The notes: generated by a model from the sequence alone, not told the origin. A stretch of DNA of 64,000 nucleotides from Pedobacter sp. MC2016-24 (GCF_015223055.1 NZ_JADFBX010000008.1:62001-126000); one strand, 5' to 3'. Shown: positions 1-8,858, counted from the stretch's first letter. Made by a program: numbers and translations.

Positions 1-1325
1 GAGATGATGGCCCCGGTAATGTCTTCCATGGCATCAATTGTCGCTTTTTTCGCCGACTTATAGCCATGGTCAAGCTTGGCATGTACAGCCTCTACCACAA
101 CGATCGCATCATCTACCACAATACCAATAGCGAGTACCAGGGCAAAGAGTGTAAGTAAGTTGATGGTAAAACCAAAGAGGCTGAGGAAAAAGAAGGTACC
201 TATGATGGCCACAGGAACACTGATCGCCGGGATTAAGGTAGAGCGGAAATCCTGAAGGAAGATAAATACCACCAGGAAAACCAGGATAAATGCTTCGATA
301 AGGGTATGTATTACTTTTTCTATAGACGCATCAAGGAAGTCGTTCACGTTAACCAGGGCCATATAATGAATGCCCTTAGGAAAAGTTGCAGAAGCATCGT
401 CCAGCACTTTCATTGCGCCTTCGATTACATCTTTTGCGTTAGACCCTGCCGTTTGGTTAATGGCGATACCCAATGCTGGCTTGCCATTAAAACGAACTGT
501 ACTGGCATAACTCTGGGCACCCAATTCAATCCTGGCTACATCTTTAAGCCTTAAAATCTGGCCATTATTATCTGATCGGATGATGATGTTTCCAAACTCA
601 GTTTCATTTTTTAAACGTCCGGAATATTTTAAGGTATACTGGAATGCTTGCTGACCTTGTTCTCCAAACTGGCCTGGGGCTGCTTCTACGTTTTGCTCAG
701 CAAGGGCAACGCTCACGTCATTTGGTACCAAACCATAAGCGGCCATCACATCTGGTTTAAGCCAGATTCGCATCGTATAATCCATCAAACCGAAAGCATT
801 GGCATCACCAACCCCGTTGATCCTTTTTACCTGAGGGATCAGATTGATGTTGGCATAGTTTTGTAGAAAAGATTGATCATATGAAGCACTATCACTATAA
901 ATCGCAAAAATCAATACGTTACTTGCTTGTTTCTTTGCGGTGATTACCCCTGATTTCGTCACTTCGGCAGGTAATAAACTGGAAGCCCTGGATACCCTGT
1001 TCTGTACGTTTACGGCTGCAAGATCCGGGTTTGTGCCCAGTTTAAAGTTGACGGTGATCGTGGCAGTACCATCATTACCTGCTGTCGAAGTCATGTAAGT
1101 CATGTCTTCAACACCATTGATCTGTTCTTCAAGCGGAACGACCACGCTATTCATCACCACGTCCGCATTTGCACCCTGATAGGATGCAGATACCTGTACG
1201 GTTGGAGGGGCAATTTCTGGATATTGCGATACGGGCAGGGTAATTAATCCCAATATACCCAGTATCACGATGATGATGGAGATTACCGTGGATAAAACGG
1301 GTCTCTCTATAAATTTCTTAAACAT
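1..1325 (-). CDS. RND efflux pump inner-membrane transporter (AcrB/MexB-type), 3' part outside window
   Basis: Proton-driven export subunit of a tripartite drug/lipophile efflux pump in the inner membrane. The protein starts at ATG 1325 with MFKKFIERPVLSTVIS, the usual first helix of HAE1-type RND pumps, then a porter region with the typical PVSQYPEIAPP stretch. It reaches the paired aspartates of the fourth helix (GIVVDDAIVVVEA), the proton-relay site of this family. About 441 residues are visible of an expected 1040 or so; the rest lies beyond base 1. It follows the adaptor gene by 42 nt and is probably co-transcribed with it and the TetR gene. Substrate cannot be told from sequence. Confidence 0.93.
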   Translation of the reverse strand, partial: MFKKFIERPVLSTVISIIIVILGILGLITLPVSQYPEIAPPTVQVSASYQGANADVVMNSVVVPLEEQINGVEDMTYMTSTAGNDGTATITVNFKLGTNPDLAAVNVQNRVSRASSLLPAEVTKSGVITAKKQASNVLIFAIYSDSASYDQSFLQNYANINLIPQVKRINGVGDANAFGLMDYTMRIWLKPDVMAAYGLVPNDVSVALAEQNVEAAPGQFGEQGQQAFQYTLKYSGRLKNETEFGNIIIRSDNNGQILRLKDVARIELGAQSYASTVRFNGKPALGIAINQTAGSNAKDVIEGAMKVLDDASATFPKGIHYMALVNVNDFLDASIEKVIHTLIEAFILVFLVVFIFLQDFRSTLIPAISVPVAIIGTFFFLSLFGFTINLLTLFALVLAIGIVVDDAIVVVEAVHAKLDHGYKSAKKATIDAMEDITGAII

Positions 1326-1367
1326 ATCGGTTAATTTTCGATTATGGATTTACAGTTTACGATTTGT

Positions 1368-2540
1368 TTATTTGTTTCGGACATCGGCAAACACAGAATC
1401 AGCAGCCTGCTCTTGTGGTTTAATCTGTGTACCATCTTTTAAAGATTGGAACCCTTCCAAAACAATTTTGTCACCAGCTTTTAACCCTTTGGTTACTACA
1501 TAGAAATTACCTTTGGCCAGTTCCATGATTTCGATTTCTGTATTTTTTACATTGCCTTTTTCATCCAATACATACACGAATTTTTTACCCTGTAAATCCG
1601 TTGTTGATTTTTGAGGAATTAAAATTACATTTTCCAGGTGTTGTGGAATGCGTACTGCAGCACTGGCACCACTTCTCAACAGTCTCAATGGATTTGGAAA
1701 AGTTGCCCTAAGGCTTGCAGAACCCGTTCCGGTATTGATCAAACCATTAATTGATTCCACTTTTCCTTTTTCTGTATATGGTGTCCCGTCTGAAAGTACT
1801 AAGGAGATAGGCGGCATGTTTTTAATCTGTGCTTCCAGATTTGCACCTTTATAGTTTCTCGAGAAATCTAACAATTGTTTCTCATTCAAAGCGAAGTACG
1901 CGTATACCCTGGCAATGTCTGAAACTGTAGTTAAAGGTTCGGCGTTACTGCTGCTTACTAAACTACCAGCCTTAAAAGGAAGGCTGCCTATCACACCATC
2001 AACCGGGCTGGTAATATGTGTATAACCTAAGTTTACCTGTGCATTAACTAGTGTAGCTTTGGCCTGTGCAAGCGCAGCCTTTTTACTTTGTAAGGTCAAT
2101 TGAGCAGCGTCCAGTTCATATTTGCTGATGATGTCTTTGTCAACCAGGGGCTTGGTTTTGTTAACTTGTAACTGGGCAGCGTTCACATCTGCTTCGGCAC
2201 TGCTAATGGCTGCGGCAGCAGTTCTAACCAATTGCTCGTATTGTGGAGCATTAATGGCAAATAGCAACTGACCTTTTTTTACAGTAGCGCCCTCATCAAC
2301 ATAAACTTTTTGAACAAAGCCATCCACTTTGGGTCTGATATCAACATTCTGAATGCCTTGTAAGGTAGCAGGGTAATCGGTTTCAAGTGTAGTGGATTGA
2401 GTAGCTAAGGTAACTACAGGGTATGCTTGCGGTTGATCTGCCGCAGCTGCTCCCGCCTTTTTCTGATCACTGTTGCCACAGGAAGCAAGGATCAATAATG
2501 CAGGAAGTAATAAATAGAGAGACTGGATTCTAGTTTTCAT
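1368..2540 (-). CDS. RND efflux periplasmic adaptor (membrane fusion) lipoprotein
   Basis: Links the inner-membrane pump to an outer-membrane channel. Residues 1-21 form a lipoprotein signal ending ILASC, with Cys21 as the predicted lipidated residue. The mature part has the split biotinyl/lipoyl domain (GFVQKVYVDEGATVKKGQLLF and GYTHITSPVDGVIG) around an alpha-helical hairpin, then beta-barrel and membrane-proximal domains, as in AcrA. Its 390 residues are normal for the family. It sits 42 nt before the pump gene and 63 nt after the TetR gene. No outer-membrane channel gene is visible; it may lie beyond the window edge. Confidence 0.93.
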   Translation of the reverse strand: MKTRIQSLYLLLPALLILASCGNSDQKKAGAAAADQPQAYPVVTLATQSTTLETDYPATLQGIQNVDIRPKVDGFVQKVYVDEGATVKKGQLLFAINAPQYEQLVRTAAAAISSAEADVNAAQLQVNKTKPLVDKDIISKYELDAAQLTLQSKKAALAQAKATLVNAQVNLGYTHITSPVDGVIGSLPFKAGSLVSSSNAEPLTTVSDIARVYAYFALNEKQLLDFSRNYKGANLEAQIKNMPPISLVLSDGTPYTEKGKVESINGLINTGTGSASLRATFPNPLRLLRSGASAAVRIPQHLENVILIPQKSTTDLQGKKFVYVLDEKGNVKNTEIEIMELAKGNFYVVTKGLKAGDKIVLEGFQSLKDGTQIKPQEQAADSVFADVRNK

Positions 2541-2603
2541 CGGGTTGCTATTTTTGTTTGTGATGAGCGATCATAAGCTCATGCATTAAGGTATATTGGG
2601 TAT

Positions 2604-3191
2604 TTAAGGGAATATGGTTTCAAAAATTAATTGCTTTCGTTGTTCCATGAGCTGCGCATATCCATCGTCATCCATGTTAAATAAGATTTTCTGTAATGGA
2701 GATGTCACCAAAGGATAAGCCATTAAAGAAAACAGATTCATTAAAAAATGTCTGGGATCCATGGTTTTGATGGTGCCTTTATCCATTTCAATGCTGATTT
2801 CTGTAAGTAATGCTTCTACTCTTTTTACACGGGCTTTTTTAGCATTGATCACATTGTTATTATTCATTTGTGTAATGATAAAAACCTCCCTGTATGGAAA
2901 TTGTCCAAACTCTTTAAGGAACACCGTAATCAGGTGTTCTATCTTTTGTTTGAAGGGGACAGGAGCGTCCATGACCTCGTCAAGTGTAGTCACCAGAGAC
3001 TCCTGGGCTTCGTTAAATACCTGGTCAAACAGGATATCCCTGGATTTGAAGTAATAATTAACAAGCGTGCGATTTACACCGGCAGCATCTGCAATCTCCT
3101 GAGTAGTAGCGTGTATCTTACCCTCAGCAAAAAATAAATGCTTGGCTGTATCTTTAATTAACTGTTCTGTACCGGTATCTCTGGTCGTCAT
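2604..3191 (-). CDS. TetR/AcrR family transcriptional repressor of the efflux operon
   Basis: One-component regulator. The N-terminal helix-turn-helix (TTQEIADAAGVNRTLVNYYF, about residues 28-47) matches the TetR DNA-binding domain. The C-terminal ligand domain (to residue 195) is diverged, as usual. The gene is first in a same-strand run with the adaptor and pump genes, so it most likely represses its own operon and responds to a pump substrate. A 24-bp near-perfect palindrome lies 7 nt upstream of the start codon and overlaps the predicted -7 promoter box, which fits autorepression. The effector is unknown. Confidence 0.88.
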   Translation of the reverse strand: MTTRDTGTEQLIKDTAKHLFFAEGKIHATTQEIADAAGVNRTLVNYYFKSRDILFDQVFNEAQESLVTTLDEVMDAPVPFKQKIEHLITVFLKEFGQFPYREVFIITQMNNNNVINAKKARVKRVEALLTEISIEMDKGTIKTMDPRHFLMNLFSLMAYPLVTSPLQKILFNMDDDGYAQLMEQRKQLIFETIFP

Positions 3192-3197
3192 TTACTC

Positions 3198-3221
3198 TTG
3201 TTTGACAAAATTGTTAAACAA
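3198..3221. promoter_or_regulatory. Palindromic operator of the TetR-efflux operon
   Basis: Left arm TTGTTTGACAA (3198-3208) and right arm TTGTTAAACAA (3211-3221) pair with one mismatch around a central AA. A -7-like box TACTTTTG on the minus strand (3226 down to 3219) overlaps the right arm, so a bound dimer would block transcription. Position and symmetry are seen in the sequence; binding by the adjacent TetR protein is inferred. Confidence 0.65.
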
Positions 3222-3343
3222 AAGTATTAATCCTTAAACCGAGTTAAAACATCCAATTGTAATGTTTAGGTTGAGGCACTTTATGTAACTAAATATTTGC
3301 AAAAATGCCGGTAAAGGCACCTTGATTATTTGACGAAGTATGC

Positions 3344-4024
3344 TTACAAAGGGAGATATTGTTGCACCTGTTCCATGGCAAAATCCAATTGCTCTGTTTC
3401 TGTGATATTGGTGTTGTCCAGGATAATGGCATCTTCTGCACGTGTTAAAGGGCTTTCGACACGGGTAGTATCCGCGTAATCACGATGGGCAAGGTTTTCA
3501 AAAACTTCTTCCAGTGTGGTGGTGGTATCTCCCTTACTCTGCATTTCCCTAAACCTGCGCTCAGCCCGGATCTTGGGGTCAGCAGTCATGAAAAACTTAA
3601 CCTGTGCATCTGCAAAAACAGTGGTGCCAATATCCCGGCCATCCATGACAATGTTTTTAGATTTGCCCATGCGTTGTTGTTGCTTAACCATCTCTTTCCT
3701 GACGATTTTATTGGCAGAAACCGCACTTACATTTTCAGAAACCGGCATTTGACGAATCTCTTCAGAAACTTCTTCACCGTTTAGCGTGATGTGCGACTGG
3801 TAATCCCTGGCATGAAAATTCAGTTCAATATGTTGCAGAGCGTCGGTTACTGCTTCAGGATTACTCATGTCTACCTGGTTCCGGATAAAATACAAAGTTA
3901 CTGCCCGGTACATCGCTCCGCTATCGATGTAAATGAAACCTAACTTTTTTGCTAAGGCTTTTGCCAATGTGCTTTTACCGCATGATGAATAGCCGTCAAT
4001 GGCTATAACCAGGTTTTTTCTCAT
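3344..4024 (-). CDS. cmk: Cytidylate kinase
   Basis: Phosphorylates CMP and dCMP with ATP in the cytoplasmic pyrimidine nucleotide pathway. The N-terminal P-loop (GYSSCGKSTLA) and the conserved DGRDIGTTVF segment identify the family; 226 residues is the normal size. An upstream in-frame ATG at 4042 exists, but a TAACTTTG promoter box lies between it and ATG 4024, so the start was placed at 4024 (MRKNLVIAIDG). That leaves almost no 5' leader. Divergent from arfB across about 97 nt. Confidence 0.94.
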   Translation of the reverse strand: MRKNLVIAIDGYSSCGKSTLAKALAKKLGFIYIDSGAMYRAVTLYFIRNQVDMSNPEAVTDALQHIELNFHARDYQSHITLNGEEVSEEIRQMPVSENVSAVSANKIVRKEMVKQQQRMGKSKNIVMDGRDIGTTVFADAQVKFFMTADPKIRAERRFREMQSKGDTTTTLEEVFENLAHRDYADTTRVESPLTRAEDAIILDNTNITETEQLDFAMEQVQQYLPL

Positions 4025-4030
4025 ATAACG

Positions 4031-4060
4031 CAAAGTTAGCAATTTACTGAAAGGTCCAAA
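4031..4060 (-). promoter_or_regulatory. Bacteroidota-type promoter of cmk (TTTG-N18-TAACTTTG)
   Basis: On the minus strand TTTG (4060-4057) is followed after 18 nt by TAACTTTG (4038-4031), matching the -33 TTTG / -7 TAnnTTTG consensus of the Bacteroidota primary sigma factor. Only 6 nt separate the -7 box from ATG 4024, so the transcript would have almost no leader. Confidence 0.6.
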
Positions 4061-4109
4061 ATCATTTTATGTCGTAAGGAAGATGGCTTAAAGATCAATG
4101 AATAAATAT

Positions 4110-4117
4110 TACTTTTG
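4110..4117 (+). promoter_or_regulatory. Promoter -7 box TACTTTTG next to arfB start
   Basis: TACTTTTG matches TAnnTTTG and is followed by 4 nt and then ATG 4122. No good -33 TTTG is seen at the right distance. If functional, the mRNA would be leaderless and ATG 4098 could not be the start. Confidence 0.4.
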
Positions 4118-4121
4118 TAAC

Positions 4122-4532
4122 ATGTTACCTGCAAAAGAAGATATAGTTAAGGCAGTCACGTTTAAAACGTCCAGAAGTGGGGGGAAAGGTGGCCAGAATG
4201 TGAATAAGGTTTCCAGCAAGGTAGAACTGATTTTAAATGTGGAAACGGCGGCATTTTTCACCGAGGATGAACGAGTCTTGCTGAGAGAACGCCTGGCTAC
4301 CCGTATGGATCAGGAAGGGAATCTCCATGTGGTTTCACAGGAAGACCGGAGCCAGTTGCTCAATAAAGAGCGTACCATATTGAAACTGATCGCCTTATTA
4401 AAGTCAGCCCTGCATGTTCAAAAAAAGAGAAAGCCAAGTAAAACACCGAAATCTGTAATCCGCAAGCGATTAGCAGATAAACAAAGCAATGCTTTAAAAA
4501 AAGAATTCAGAAAACGTCCGCAACTCGATTAG
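4122..4532 (+). CDS. arfB: Alternative ribosome-rescue factor B (class-I release-factor-like hydrolase)
   Basis: Frees ribosomes stalled on mRNAs without a stop codon by hydrolysing peptidyl-tRNA. The GGQ catalytic motif (SGGKGGQNVNK, GGQ at 23-25) is present. The stop-codon recognition domain of RF1/RF2 is absent and the tail is rich in Lys and Arg (KKRKPSKTPK...), as in ArfB/YaeJ, which inserts that tail in the empty mRNA channel. I preferred ATG 4122 (MLPAKEDIV) to ATG 4098 because of family alignment and the TAnnTTTG box between them; the longer form has 144 residues. Ends 2 nt before the convergent LpxR-like gene. Confidence 0.88.
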   Translation: MLPAKEDIVKAVTFKTSRSGGKGGQNVNKVSSKVELILNVETAAFFTEDERVLLRERLATRMDQEGNLHVVSQEDRSQLLNKERTILKLIALLKSALHVQKKRKPSKTPKSVIRKRLADKQSNALKKEFRKRPQLD

Positions 4533-4534
4533 AC

Positions 4535-5488
4535 TTAGTTAAAGCGGTAAAACATCGTGATTGAACCATATTGATGCGCCTTGGCCGTACTTTTTATTTC
4601 TTTGGTCTTGAAAATCATCCCAAAGTCGAAAGTGAAACGCTGTGAACTGTAGTTAAAGCCAACTTGTTGTGCAAATACAATTGGTTTTACACCGAAAGTA
4701 ACCGGACTGTTGTTGTTAAACATGCTGCCTTGTACCGTAGCGTCATAAGCCACAAAGTTTAACTGCGGTTTAGCATAGAAAAATACCTCATGTTTTACCA
4801 GGGCTTTTGTTTTTGCATTGTTGCCAATTACTGCATTGGTATAGGCTGAATTGAAAAGCTGGTTTAAACCACCTGCTCTAAAGAGTAAGCCCAGGCCAGC
4901 ACCGCTAAATGTAGTTCCCGCATTGGCATAGCCTTCAAAAGAGAAATCTATAGCCTTGCTTTCTGCACGGTGTAAAAGCCTGGTATAGGAGGCCGAAAGG
5001 TTAAGGGCCAATTCATTTTTGATTTGATATTGCCAGCCGTCAAGCGCATAAAAGCCAACCGTTTTGTGCAGCAATTCCTGTCCGTCTTCGGCAAGTGAGT
5101 TTGGTCCCGTTGTTCCAATTTCTGCACTTGTTTTTAAAATACTTTCATTACTGTGAAACCAGCTCATGGCAGCCCCAGCATACAGGTAGCCAGCAAAAGG
5201 ACGGTCTTGTTTATCCGGATCGGGGGCATAGCCGGATATTGGATTGTACATTTTTTGCCCTACAGAGATTTCATAGATTTTTTTCTCCAGTCCGTCTTTC
5301 AATTTGCTTTGATCTAAGGCGTGCCGGAAATTGATAAACAAACCATTGGTATAATACCGGTCGGAGCCTTGTGCCAGGTAAGAGTCGTTGTCACTTTTGA
5401 AACCGAATTCGTTTTTGAAATTCTGTGCAGACACGATGCTGCTTATTAACAAAAAGGAGGTGGCAACCAGCCATTTTTTACTGTTCAT
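4535..5488 (-). CDS. LpxR-like outer-membrane lipid A deacylase family protein (DUF2219)
   Basis: Predicted outer-membrane beta-barrel. A signal peptide (residues 1-21, ending VSAQ) precedes FGFKSDNDSYLAQGSDRYYTNG, which has the N-D pair and DRYYTNG segment typical of LpxR, an enzyme that removes the 3' acyloxyacyl chain of lipid A. The chain alternates as strands and ends with aromatic FYRFN, as outer-membrane barrels do. Length 317 fits the family. Activity on this organism's lipid A is inferred. A hairpin terminator sits only about 15 nt before its start codon (see 5504-5533). Confidence 0.78.
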   Translation of the reverse strand: MNSKKWLVATSFLLISSIVSAQNFKNEFGFKSDNDSYLAQGSDRYYTNGLFINFRHALDQSKLKDGLEKKIYEISVGQKMYNPISGYAPDPDKQDRPFAGYLYAGAAMSWFHSNESILKTSAEIGTTGPNSLAEDGQELLHKTVGFYALDGWQYQIKNELALNLSASYTRLLHRAESKAIDFSFEGYANAGTTFSGAGLGLLFRAGGLNQLFNSAYTNAVIGNNAKTKALVKHEVFFYAKPQLNFVAYDATVQGSMFNNNSPVTFGVKPIVFAQQVGFNYSSQRFTFDFGMIFKTKEIKSTAKAHQYGSITMFYRFN

Positions 5489-5503
5489 GATGTATCTTAA
5501 AAG

Positions 5504-5533
5504 AAAAACTCCGGTAAAAGTACCGAAGTTTTT
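5504..5533 (-). terminator. Hairpin between OMP gene and LpxR-like gene
   Basis: Arms 5504-5516 and 5521-5533 pair over 12 of 13 positions around a 4-nt loop, with T tracts at the base on the minus strand. It would stop transcription from the OMP gene at 5562-6065. Its closeness to the lpxR-like start also allows an attenuator role. Confidence 0.6.
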
Positions 5534-5561
5534 GTATTTTGTTGTAAGTATAGACTAAAGT

Positions 5562-6065
5562 CTAAAAAGTATAACCTAAACTCACTCCATAAAAAGGAAG
5601 GAAGTTGTTTGAATTAAATATAGGGGTTAAACCTGCCCTTAAAGAAAAGCCACTGTCAACGGGCTGCAAACGATAACCAAAATTCATCGTGCCCAGCAAG
5701 CCGTCGGCCGTTTCATCATCAAATAAAAAGCTGTCGTCACTTCCTTTCGCTGAAAGGTATGTCATACCCAACCCGATTTCGAAAAAGCTTTTCCCTTTAC
5801 CCAAAAGGTAATTTAAGCCTACAGGGATACTGGTTATCTTATCCCCATCGATAGCCAGATAGCCGATCCCAATCCGGCCTCCGATACCATTTCTTTTGTT
5901 GCTGAAACGGGTGTCGTAATTGGCCGTCAGGATAATGCCCTGTCCGGCAAGTTCCACATAAACATTTTGGGCACGGGTAGTTGGCTGGGCAACTGTTTCC
6001 TGTGCATTTGCTTTAAAGGCGAAGGTAATGGCCAAAAGAGCCAAAACGAGCGTCGTTTTTTTCAT
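5562..6065 (-). CDS. Small secreted outer-membrane beta-barrel protein, function unknown
   Basis: Residues 1-21 form a signal peptide (ending FKANAQ). The remaining 146 residues alternate polar and hydrophobic residues with many glycines (GGRIGIGYLAIDG, FFEIGLGMTYL) and end GVSLGYTF, a C-terminal aromatic typical of 8-stranded outer-membrane barrels. No catalytic motif is evident. It stands between lon and the LpxR-like gene, all on the minus strand, and has its own terminator. I do not recognise a specific family beyond the general barrel type. Confidence 0.75.
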   Translation of the reverse strand: MKKTTLVLALLAITFAFKANAQETVAQPTTRAQNVYVELAGQGIILTANYDTRFSNKRNGIGGRIGIGYLAIDGDKITSIPVGLNYLLGKGKSFFEIGLGMTYLSAKGSDDSFLFDDETADGLLGTMNFGYRLQPVDSGFSLRAGLTPIFNSNNFLPFYGVSLGYTF

Positions 6066-6117
6066 TTTGAGTTTGTTAGTTTAGAAATATCCCGCACCAA
6101 TATTAACCAAAAAAAAA

Positions 6118-8589
6118 TTATCCACCAATTTTAACCTGTTTTACCACAATGTTTTGTGGATTTTTAACCTTTTCCTTAGTGAGGGCCAGTTCAATCACTT
6201 CCTGCATTTCGGTTACATAGTGAAAGTTAAGGTCCTTGATGTAGCTTTCCTTAATCTCCAGAATGTCCTTCCGGTTGGATTTACATAAAATAATGTCTTT
6301 GATGTTTGCACGTTTCGCCGCAAGTATTTTTTCTTTGATTCCACCTACAGGAAGGACTTTTCCTCTTAAAGTAATCTCACCGGTCATGGCCAGGTTGGAT
6401 TTTACCTTACGTTGTGTAAAGGCCGAAGTCAATGCCGTAAGCATGGTAATACCAGCTGAAGGTCCATCTTTAGGGGTAGCACCCGCCGGAACGTGAACAT
6501 GTACATCCCATTGATCGAACAACTCATAATCGATATTAAACAATGCAGCATGTGCACGTAAATAGGCTAAAGCAATAATAGCCGATTCTTTCATCACTTC
6601 GCCCAGGTTACCTGTTAACGTTAACTTTCCTTTTCCCGGACTTAAGCTGGCTTCAATAAAAAGGATATCGCCACCCACCTGTGTCCAGGCCAGACCAGTA
6701 ACCACACCAGCTACTTCATTGCCTTCATAAGCATCTTTATCGTATATCGGGGCGCCCAAAATGCGTTCTACATCTGCAATGTCCAGATTTGGTTCATAGC
6801 TTTCTTCCATGGCGATTTTAGTAGCAACCCCACGTACCAGTGAACCAATCTTTTTTTCCAGTCCGCGAACACCAGATTCCCGCGTATAATCTTCAATTAC
6901 CTTTTCAATTAAAGCACTTTTCAGTACAATATCCTTGGTTTTAATACCATGCTGCTCTTTTTGCTTCGGCAAAAGGTATTTTTTAGTAATTTCTATTTTC
7001 TCTTCAATGGTATAACCATTGACTTCGATAATCTCCATACGATCCAGCAGGGCAGGATGTATCGAGCTTAAGGAGTTGGCGGTAGCAATAAATAACACAT
7101 TAGAGAGGTCATAGTCAGTTTCTACATAGTGATCGTTAAAAGCACTGTTTTGTTCCGGATCCAATACCTCCAGCAATGCAGATGAGGGGTCGCCCCTGTG
7201 ATCTGCACCTACTTTATCAATCTCGTCTAAAACGAAGACCGGATTGGCTGCCCCAGCTTTTTTAATGGATTGAATGATTCGGCCTGGCATGGCACCGATA
7301 TAAGTTTTCCGGTGTCCGCGTATTTCTGCCTCATCCCTGATTCCGCCCAATGCCATACGTACATATTTACGGTTCAAAGCCTTTGCAATTGATTTTCCAA
7401 GAGATGTTTTACCAACTCCCGGAGGGCCAACCAAACAAATGATTGGTGCCTTCATGTCGCGTTTTAACTTCAATACAGCTAAATACTCTATGATGCGTTG
7501 TTTTACTTTTTCCAGTCCAAAATGATCTTTATCCAATACGCGTTGTGCACGTTTTAAATCGAAATTATCCTTGGTAAACTCATTCCATGGCAGGTCTAGC
7601 AACAGTTCCAGGTAATTGATCTGAACAGAGTAATCCGGAGCAGCCGGATTCATGCGGCCCAGTTTTTCCAATTCCTTATTGAAATGGATTTTCACACTAT
7701 CCGCCCATTTCTTCTTTCTTGCGCGGGATTCAAGGGCTTCATACTCCATGTCGGATGAATTTCCACCCAGTTCTTCCTGTATAGTTTTTAATTGCTGATT
7801 TAAGAAATAATCACGTTGTTGTTTGTCCAGATCGGTACGAACCTTAGATTGGATCTGATTTTTCAACTCCAGCATCTGCAATTCCAGTGTAAGCAATTCC
7901 ATCACCATCGTAGCGCGCTCGCGCAGATTGGTCATTTCCAGCATTTTCTGTTTGTCTTCCACATCTGCATTCATATTCGATGAGATGAAATTGATGAGGA
8001 AGGAAGTACTCTCAATATTCTTTAATGCAATACCTGCCTCACTCGGAATGTTTGGCGAAAGCTGGATGATCTGGCTAGACATTTCTTTAATCGAAGCAAC
8101 CAAGGCCTTAAATTCCTTATCAGATTTATGCTTGGCTTCTTCAAATTTACTGATGATTACCTTGATGTAAGGCTCTGACTGTACTTCTTCTATTAAGCGG
8201 AAACGTTGTTTTCCCTGGATAATCACCGTAGTATTCCCGTCAGGCATCTGCAACATTTTGATGATGTGCGCAACAGTTCCTACATTGTTCAGTTCCTCGA
8301 AGGTAGGATCCTCTATTGTCACATCTCTTTGAGATACTACACCAATAATTTTATTGCCTTTATAAGCTTCTTTGATCAGCTTGATCGATTTATCCCGTCC
8401 AACGGTTATTGGAATAACGACCCCCGGAAAAAGAACTGTATTTCGCAAGGGTAGGATCGGTAAAATCTCTGGTGTTTCTTCGTTGTTCATTTCATCTTCG
8501 TCTTGTTGTGACATTAAAGGAAAAAACTCAGTATCTTCATTTATGATGGGTAGTGCATTGCTAAAGTCAAACGAATCTTGTTTACTCAT
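6118..8589 (-). CDS. lon: ATP-dependent protease Lon
   Basis: Cytoplasmic serine-lysine protease that degrades misfolded and regulatory proteins. The order is N-terminal substrate-binding domain (ILPLRNTVLFPGVVIPI), coiled-coil, AAA+ module (GPPGVGKTSLG Walker A, FVLDEIDK Walker B) and protease domain with Ser711 in PKDGPSAG and Lys754 in GGIKEKILAAKR, spaced 43 apart as in E. coli Lon. At 823 residues it is full length. An 8-bp inverted repeat upstream (8616-8642) might bind a stress regulator. Confidence 0.97.
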   Translation of the reverse strand: MSKQDSFDFSNALPIINEDTEFFPLMSQQDEDEMNNEETPEILPILPLRNTVLFPGVVIPITVGRDKSIKLIKEAYKGNKIIGVVSQRDVTIEDPTFEELNNVGTVAHIIKMLQMPDGNTTVIIQGKQRFRLIEEVQSEPYIKVIISKFEEAKHKSDKEFKALVASIKEMSSQIIQLSPNIPSEAGIALKNIESTSFLINFISSNMNADVEDKQKMLEMTNLRERATMVMELLTLELQMLELKNQIQSKVRTDLDKQQRDYFLNQQLKTIQEELGGNSSDMEYEALESRARKKKWADSVKIHFNKELEKLGRMNPAAPDYSVQINYLELLLDLPWNEFTKDNFDLKRAQRVLDKDHFGLEKVKQRIIEYLAVLKLKRDMKAPIICLVGPPGVGKTSLGKSIAKALNRKYVRMALGGIRDEAEIRGHRKTYIGAMPGRIIQSIKKAGAANPVFVLDEIDKVGADHRGDPSSALLEVLDPEQNSAFNDHYVETDYDLSNVLFIATANSLSSIHPALLDRMEIIEVNGYTIEEKIEITKKYLLPKQKEQHGIKTKDIVLKSALIEKVIEDYTRESGVRGLEKKIGSLVRGVATKIAMEESYEPNLDIADVERILGAPIYDKDAYEGNEVAGVVTGLAWTQVGGDILFIEASLSPGKGKLTLTGNLGEVMKESAIIALAYLRAHAALFNIDYELFDQWDVHVHVPAGATPKDGPSAGITMLTALTSAFTQRKVKSNLAMTGEITLRGKVLPVGGIKEKILAAKRANIKDIILCKSNRKDILEIKESYIKDLNFHYVTEMQEVIELALTKEKVKNPQNIVVKQVKIGG

Positions 8590-8615
8590 TTAAATAAGTC
8601 TTTCTAAAAAAATAA

Positions 8616-8642
8616 AAACGACAATCTGACAGCATGTCGTTT
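8616..8642. promoter_or_regulatory. Inverted repeat upstream of lon
   Basis: AAACGACA (8616-8623) and TGTCGTTT (8635-8642) form perfect 8-bp arms around 11 nt, 27 nt upstream of the lon start. The spacing suits a dimeric regulator. It is not the CIRCE element. Function is inferred only. Confidence 0.35.
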
Positions 8643-8801
8643 ACGAAAATTATTAATTGTATTGATTAGTTATAATTTCAACTCCTGTGCCAAAAAAAAT
8701 ATTAATGCTTTTAACTGTTAAAAAGTCAGCATCTTTAATAATAATAATTAATAGCATCATATTTTGAATAAATTAGCGTTTAGTTTACATATTTGTAACA
8801 T

Positions 8802-8827
8802 GGTATGATAGTTGATTATGTCATACC
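8802..8827. promoter_or_regulatory. Inverted repeat upstream of the TPR gene
   Basis: GGTATGA (8802-8808) and TCATACC (8821-8827) are perfect 7-bp arms around 12 nt, just upstream of the TPR gene in a very AT-rich divergent region. A possible operator or hairpin; no known motif is matched. Confidence 0.3.
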
Positions 8828-8858
8828 TTTTGAATATTTATTTTTTAAATAGAAGTTG

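Noticed and set aside
2563..2582. Small inverted repeat ATGAGC/GCTCAT between tetR and adaptor genes
   Set aside because: Only 6-bp arms in a short gap; too weak to call as an operator or terminator.
4122..4532. Truncated peptide chain release factor RF1/RF2 pseudogene
   Set aside because: Size, basic tail and GGQ context fit an intact ArfB rather than a fragment.
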